DNA of 64,000 bases, taken from assembly GCF_007655135.1 (NCBI RefSeq), contig NC_045130.1, positions 33,166,605 through 33,230,604 of the forward strand. Reading direction: 5' to 3'. Positions 59,540 through 64,000 of this stretch are shown piece by piece (the first letter of the stretch is position 1; each line of letters begins with the position of its first letter). The notes below the pieces were generated by a model. The model saw only the letters and a program-made list of their open reading frames with translations, made no database searches and was not told where the DNA came from. The DNA is from Punica granatum. Lineage: Eukaryota > Streptophyta > Magnoliopsida > Myrtales > Lythraceae. The translations under genes were made by a program, and so were the position numbers.

Positions 59540-61598
59540 TCACTTCGATTTCGTTGTCTTTTCCTTCTCTTGTTTTGGTGGCCCAACCACAAGCCTGAAT
59601 GTCCATAGTGCCAGCAGAGTAGCCTCAACCGGGGCGAGCCAGTAAACCATCACATGCTCCTTCGTTATATGATCTCCGCGCGCATAGGCCCATCCCATGA
59701 CCTGCAACAAGAATTAAATTCAGTTCCCAGGACAAGTGACAAAATTTGAGCCAGTATGTTTTTCCCTTTTTTCCTTGGATAGCTGGAAAATTTTCAGGAA
59801 TGTCCCGCGACTGATAACAGCCCTAAGCTTACGAACCAAGTGCAACAAAAAGTCACCGAATAAAGTTTAACATGTCAGAAATTTGCAGGAACGTCCACAT
59901 GGCAGTAGAGCAGACACTTACAGAAGCCGGGTTCATACAACCACCCGTTAAGTCCGAGCCGAGTATGTGAAGAGTTAGCTTCGAGACGCTCGAGATCCAA
60001 GTCTTCATGAAGAAACTCCCAGGAATTTTCCTTGCAAGCCCAAGCGAGATTGTAACGATTGCAAATGTCAGGAATCCTTCTGTTAGCGCACCTCGATGAA
60101 TGTCCACATTTAGCTGGGGCCCAAGCCCTATTTCAGGAAAGGTCTCAATGATGAACTTGACTCCACTGATCGAACCGAACACCTGAACAGAAACAGGAAG
60201 AGCATTAGTGCACGTGAAGCACTTGTCTAAATTTAGTAACTGACGTGAATCGCATACAAGGAAATAAAAATCCATGTATTGCGAACTTAGCTTACATAAG
60301 AAGAAAGTGAAACTACATGAAGAAAGATTTGTTTACTCATACAGTTGATGCTTACAGAATTTATCAACAGGTTAAGTGATCTTAAGGAGGAATCCAAGAG
60401 TTCTTAAAGAAATACCTCGACTAGAGCAGAGGAAAGATTCTGAAAATTTCTCTCGAAGAAAAGGAAAAACATCATGGAACATGTTTTTGATTTTCAAAGT
60501 CAGTCAGATCAAGGGCATGTGTTTTTATTTGACAACCAATCCCCCAACAATGATATCCGCCTTTGCTGCTTAAATTGCTTTTCATGGTCTTCGCTAACTC
60601 AATTACAGGATAAACTCTCTTGGGTGCATAAAAACAGATTTGATATCAAAGAGTATATATCAGCCTAACCCATGTAGTAGGAAGCCCAATTTTCTATTCC
60701 TTCCTCTTGAGATGTTAACGGCATTAATGGCGTTAAATAACAGGCCTGACATTCTCAATCCGGAGTCTATGGAAGCTGCATTAAATTCTACCTCAGCAAT
60801 CTGTTCACATAAAAAACATGCCGAGAGTCCGATCCAATCGCAACGAGGGCGATCCCGAATCATTAAGCCAATTGACCTTCCAGTTTTGACTTTTGACAAC
60901 GTAATAGTATATGATTTCTTCAAGTCTATGTGCTAGCATGAGATCTGTGCAGTTTCTACCTCTGCACAATTGAATTTTCAGCAGTAAAACTCTTCTCCAA
61001 CAAACAGTAGCACCGAACTATCCTAAACCATTCCATGACAAATCACTTAACCACGACCAAACCACGTCGAACTATACCAAACCACGTCAAACTATAAAAT
61101 ATTCCTAACCAACATATGATAACTAATCCTAGGAACCTTCCAGCTGCAAATCTACTCCTAAACAATTCAAATTCCAAGCTCGAAGCAATCCCAATTCAAC
61201 TCCAGAAAAGAGCTGCGGTTTGAAGTCTTGAAAAACTGAATAATCTTACAAACAACGACTTAAAACATATATGTCTAAAAGGGCAAGAGGAGGGAAAATG
61301 ATGAGCTAACCTGAGCAGGGATACGAGCCCCGACAGTGAAGAGGAAGCTGCTGAAGCCCCCGGAGAAGGCAGAGGACAGCACGGTGAGAGGGTTGTAGGA
61401 CCCACCTCCGGTGACCTTACCCAGGAAGGCGAAGAAGAACATGTTGGCGATGGAGAGACAGTACTTGGCAATCTCAGCCTCGGGCTGGTGACCCAACCCT
61501 AGAACCTTGGAGACGAACATCTTGATCAACGTGCCCGACCATACCCACATGAAGGACACGACGAAATCAAAGAACACCAGCCGGGTCTTCCACGCCAT
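59540..61598 (-). CDS. SIP2-1: Aquaporin SIP2-1-like (small basic intrinsic protein)
   Basis: Three exons (61598-61311, 60182-59922, 59701-59540) join in frame to 236 residues, the normal SIP2 length. The first pore motif is NPL (residues 69-71) in place of NPA, the hallmark of the SIP2 branch; the second is standard NPA (180-182) in GGCMNPASVMGWAYARG. Six membrane segments are expected; clear ones start at LVFFDFVVSFMWVW and ANMFFFAFLG. The C-terminus is short and Lys-rich (KQEKEKTTKSK), as in ER-located SIPs. SIP proteins reside in the endoplasmic reticulum and conduct water weakly or other small solutes; the substrate cannot be read from sequence. The start at 61598 (MAWKTR) was preferred over an upstream in-frame ATG because the family begins just before the first membrane helix. 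The stop lies 499 bp from the CRD1 stop (convergent). Confidence 0.94.
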
Positions 61599-61899
61599 TT
61601 TGATTATCGCTCCACCAGACAAGAGAAAGACACGACCTTTATCCCCCCCTTCTTCGGCCCTTCTTCCCTCCCTCTGCTTATCAGAAGGCAATAATGGAGA
61701 TTCTCGGAGGAGGAAGAAGACGGGATGATGGGCTGTCTCGTTCCGTTCCTTTTCGGCCGTTATTACCTTCTTTTTTCCCTCATTTGACGTTCAGGGTACT
61801 TTCGGAGGGTGGGGTGGGTCCCACATGAGACCTCCATGTTTGAATGGCCGTCGGGAGTTGACCTTTGAGTTCAAACTGGATCGGTCTCCGAGCATAATT

Positions 61900-62840
61900 T
61901 TTTTCTTTTTTAACGAAATTCGAATTCAAAACTTTACTTTAAATAGATCGAGCATTTCGTAAATTCAAAACTTTACTTAAATAGAACAAGCATCGAGCTG
62001 TTTAAATCGTCAAACTTTAATTATAGCTAATAGACAACTCTGTCAATCTCACGGGCATGTCCTAACTTTACTTATAGCTAATAGACAACTCTGGCAGTCT
62101 CACGGGCGTGTCCTAACTATAGGTAATAGACAACTCTGTCAATCTCATGTGCATGTCGACCTCCATTATCAGAAAACGTTATAAAAGAAGACGTACATTA
62201 GGAAACTGCAAGACGATCATAATTTTTATTACATATAATGCAAAACCTCCAAGGTTGATCGATATATAAACGGGAGATCCTTGAGATCGATACATATGAA
62301 GCTCAGTGGCTCGAATAATAGAATTCTGTGAACACACCAATGCACAAGGAAAAAGAGGGAGAGGAACAAGAGGTAGGAAACTCAGGAATAATCCCCTGTA
62401 CACTGCACAACTCTCAGAAGAACATCACCTTGCACACTCTCGTTTAACGATTACACCGGACTGCTTCGCCATCCCAACAACTATATCTATCTATACAATC
62501 AAAATGCAAAAAAGGAAGTAAGACAAACAATCGAATACAACAGAGCTCCATTTCTAGCCCGAGAGATCACCCGTGCGCTGCAGACTTTTTCTGATTCAGT
62601 GCATCAACATGCAGTATTAAGTTGAATCCCGAAGACTTTCCATCATACGACCCCGAGGAGTGCTGTATGACTTTCTCAACCAATAGGAGCATGATACACT
62701 AGAATCATCGCATAATCATCAGGGAAACATCTAGTCCCTGTATCTTCTTGCCCCTTAAATCACCGACTCCTTTCCCACCCCGAAATTTCATGACCAAGAT
62801 GATGATTCATATGGTCCAATTGTTCCTTCCATCACTGTAT
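61900..62840. other. Intergenic DNA with a short tandem array
   Basis: No gene is supported. The region lies between the SIP2-1 promoter and the 3' end of the pseudokinase gene; 62180-62850 is probably the latter's 3' untranslated region. The tandem array at 62022-62160 is listed separately. Confidence 0.5.
62022..62160. repeat. Three tandem copies of a unit of about 50 bp
   Basis: The core agctaatagacaactctg (third copy aggtaatagacaactctg) recurs with starts at about 62023, 62074 and 62119, each followed by tctcacgggc- or tctcatgtgc-like sequence. Spacing is 51 and 45 bp. Confidence 0.85.
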
Positions 62841-62851
62841 ACTGGGAAACT

Positions 62852-63997
62852 TTAGCTCGATGTGTATACTTCCTTCCCGTGGTCCTCCTCACGCATGTTT
62901 CTCCTCAACCGTCTGATCCAAATATCATAGTCCATAGGATAGGGGGTTCCACAAAGACTGTCAACATAGTCAGCGAATGCTTTCAGAACTGTCGATACGT
63001 TCCCGAGCCTCTGCTGAATCATTCTCCTTGACCATGAGGTTTCTCTCCACTGAAGAGCCCCCTCAACAGAATCAAGATCGGGCAAATCTCCTCCACAAGA
63101 GAAGTAGAGCATGTAAACTAAGCTCTCAGCATCCGATGCTGAGCACAGCTTTCCCTCCTGAAGGGCGTAGGTAGACGAGTAGTGAAGGTTCATTGCAGGG
63201 CGGTCCCGATCTTCGAGGATTGCATGTCCCCAGCCAATCAGCACAAAATAAGGTTGTCTTGAGCCGGATCTCACACAGATCACGTTCTCGGGTCGAATGT
63301 CCCCATGGCGAATCCCGGCAGAAGATGCAGTCGAGAGAGCAGATAAACAGTCATGGCAGCATCTTATAGCCTCTTCGGCCCCAAAGTGACCCGAATTGAC
63401 CATATCGGCAACTGTTTCTCCCACAGGGCTTGTCACTAGAATCGGGGTGCCGCACCATGGGTGATCGCAGTTTCTGCTTGAGCTGGGCCTCCGACATGGA
63501 CCTGGGTGAATAATCCTACCGGAAGCGCTCAACTGAGGCAGATGCTTGCTTGATAAGCCCTTCTGTTTCATCACAGTAAGTATCTTAGTCTGCCTCTGGA
63601 CTTGGTACCATATATTCATGTGTTCCCATGCAGGTTCTAACTGAGAAGGATGAGAGCCCACGTACAGAAACAGAGACTTCCCATGTTCTTCAACAGGGGA
63701 AGCAACGTAGTATGGGAGCTCTCCATTGCTCAAGACTTCATTAATATGATATCCCTTTTGGTAATTCGAGTCCTCCAACCACAGTACAGATCCTACTTCT
63801 AGCTTCATTGCCTCTCTAGATTCAACTCTAACTGAATCGTCTTGAACCTCGACAATTTCTGGAGAAGCGCTCCGCTGCTGGAACCTAAACAGACCATTTT
63901 CGTTTGCTTTTGTGCTTCCTAGCTGCCTTTCCATTCTTCTCGTTTGCAGACGAGAACTATGATCGGCAGCTAAATCTTCAATGGAGTGCCTTGGCAT
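62852..63997 (-). CDS. CK1-like kinase-fold protein, probable pseudokinase (5' end may lie outside the window)
   Basis: An open frame of 381 codons runs to the right edge; the first Met seen is at 63997, but the gene may continue beyond the window, so the N-terminus is uncertain. Residues about 66-150 (from KLEVGSVLWLEDSNYQ) form a domain I do not recognise. Residues about 185-370 resemble the C-lobe of casein kinase 1-type kinases: HGDIRPENVI (231-240) matches the catalytic loop HRDxKPxN, and SDAESLVYMLYFSCGGDLP resembles the CK1 segment DDLESLxYxLxxxxxGxLP. The DFG motif is replaced by IGWG (254-257), so the metal-binding Asp is missing, and no glycine loop or VAIK Lys is visible. A catalytically dead, scaffold-like role is inferred. 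Nothing in the sequence shows its partner or pathway. Confidence 0.7.
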   Translation of the reverse strand: MPRHSIEDLAADHSSRLQTRRMERQLGSTKANENGLFRFQQRSASPEIVEVQDDSVRVESREAMKLEVGSVLWLEDSNYQKGYHINEVLSNGELPYYVASPVEEHGKSLFLYVGSHPSQLEPAWEHMNIWYQVQRQTKILTVMKQKGLSSKHLPQLSASGRIIHPGPCRRPSSSRNCDHPWCGTPILVTSPVGETVADMVNSGHFGAEEAIRCCHDCLSALSTASSAGIRHGDIRPENVICVRSGSRQPYFVLIGWGHAILEDRDRPAMNLHYSSTYALQEGKLCSASDAESLVYMLYFSCGGDLPDLDSVEGALQWRETSWSRRMIQQRLGNVSTVLKAFADYVDSLCGTPYPMDYDIWIRRLRRNMREEDHGKEVYTSS

Positions 63998-64000
63998 TCC

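Noticed and set aside
1..64000. CRISPR arrays, bacterial operons, organellar insertions and rRNA or intact tRNA genes
   Set aside because: None was found; repeats here are microsatellites, transposons and segmental duplications, and gene structure is that of a plant nucleus.

Overview
This is nuclear DNA from a flowering plant, most likely a eudicot. Genes have many GT-AG introns, two encode chloroplast proteins, and gene islands sit between AT-rich stretches full of decayed transposons. I cannot name the species. Splice junctions were worked out by hand from reading frame, GT/AG sites and family conservation.

Layout. 1-4700: a LINE relic, an inverted-repeat element and AT-rich DNA. 4704-5599: an intronless VQ-motif gene with a TATA box. 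5600-21300: gene-poor; it holds two MITE-like elements, a 3.3-kb tandem duplication (11393-18050) containing a foldback element, a tRNA-derived SINE (18350-18555) and a second LINE relic. 21555-26082: a convergent pair, the plastid ribosomal protein PSRP5 (+) and a membrane-anchored RING-H2 E3 ligase (-). 30561-36770: a 17-exon GH51 alpha-L-arabinofuranosidase (-). 38798-40181: a 1.36-kb retroposon with a 14-bp target-site duplication. 40182-45548: AT-rich, no gene seen. 45549-50258: a second tandem duplication; its first unit is split by a hAT-like element, which itself contains a Mutator-type MITE. 51784-63997: the densest gene island, with SUVH1/3-like (+), the Mg-protoporphyrin cyclase CRD1/CHL27 (+), aquaporin SIP2-1 (-) and a CK1-like pseudokinase cut by the window edge (-).

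The seven full genes are ordinary plant housekeeping or regulatory genes. They act in stress signalling (VQ), plastid translation (PSRP5), ubiquitination (RING), wall arabinan turnover (ASD1), chromatin (SUVH), chlorophyll synthesis (CRD1) and ER channel function (SIP2-1). I see no operon-like or pathway cluster and no clearly new biochemical system. The most informative observations are structural: two tandem duplications whose order of events can be read from nested insertions and an empty site, an in-frame 15-codon duplication inside the SUVH SRA domain, a TIR element abutting the SUVH leader, and a kinase-like protein lacking the DFG aspartate.
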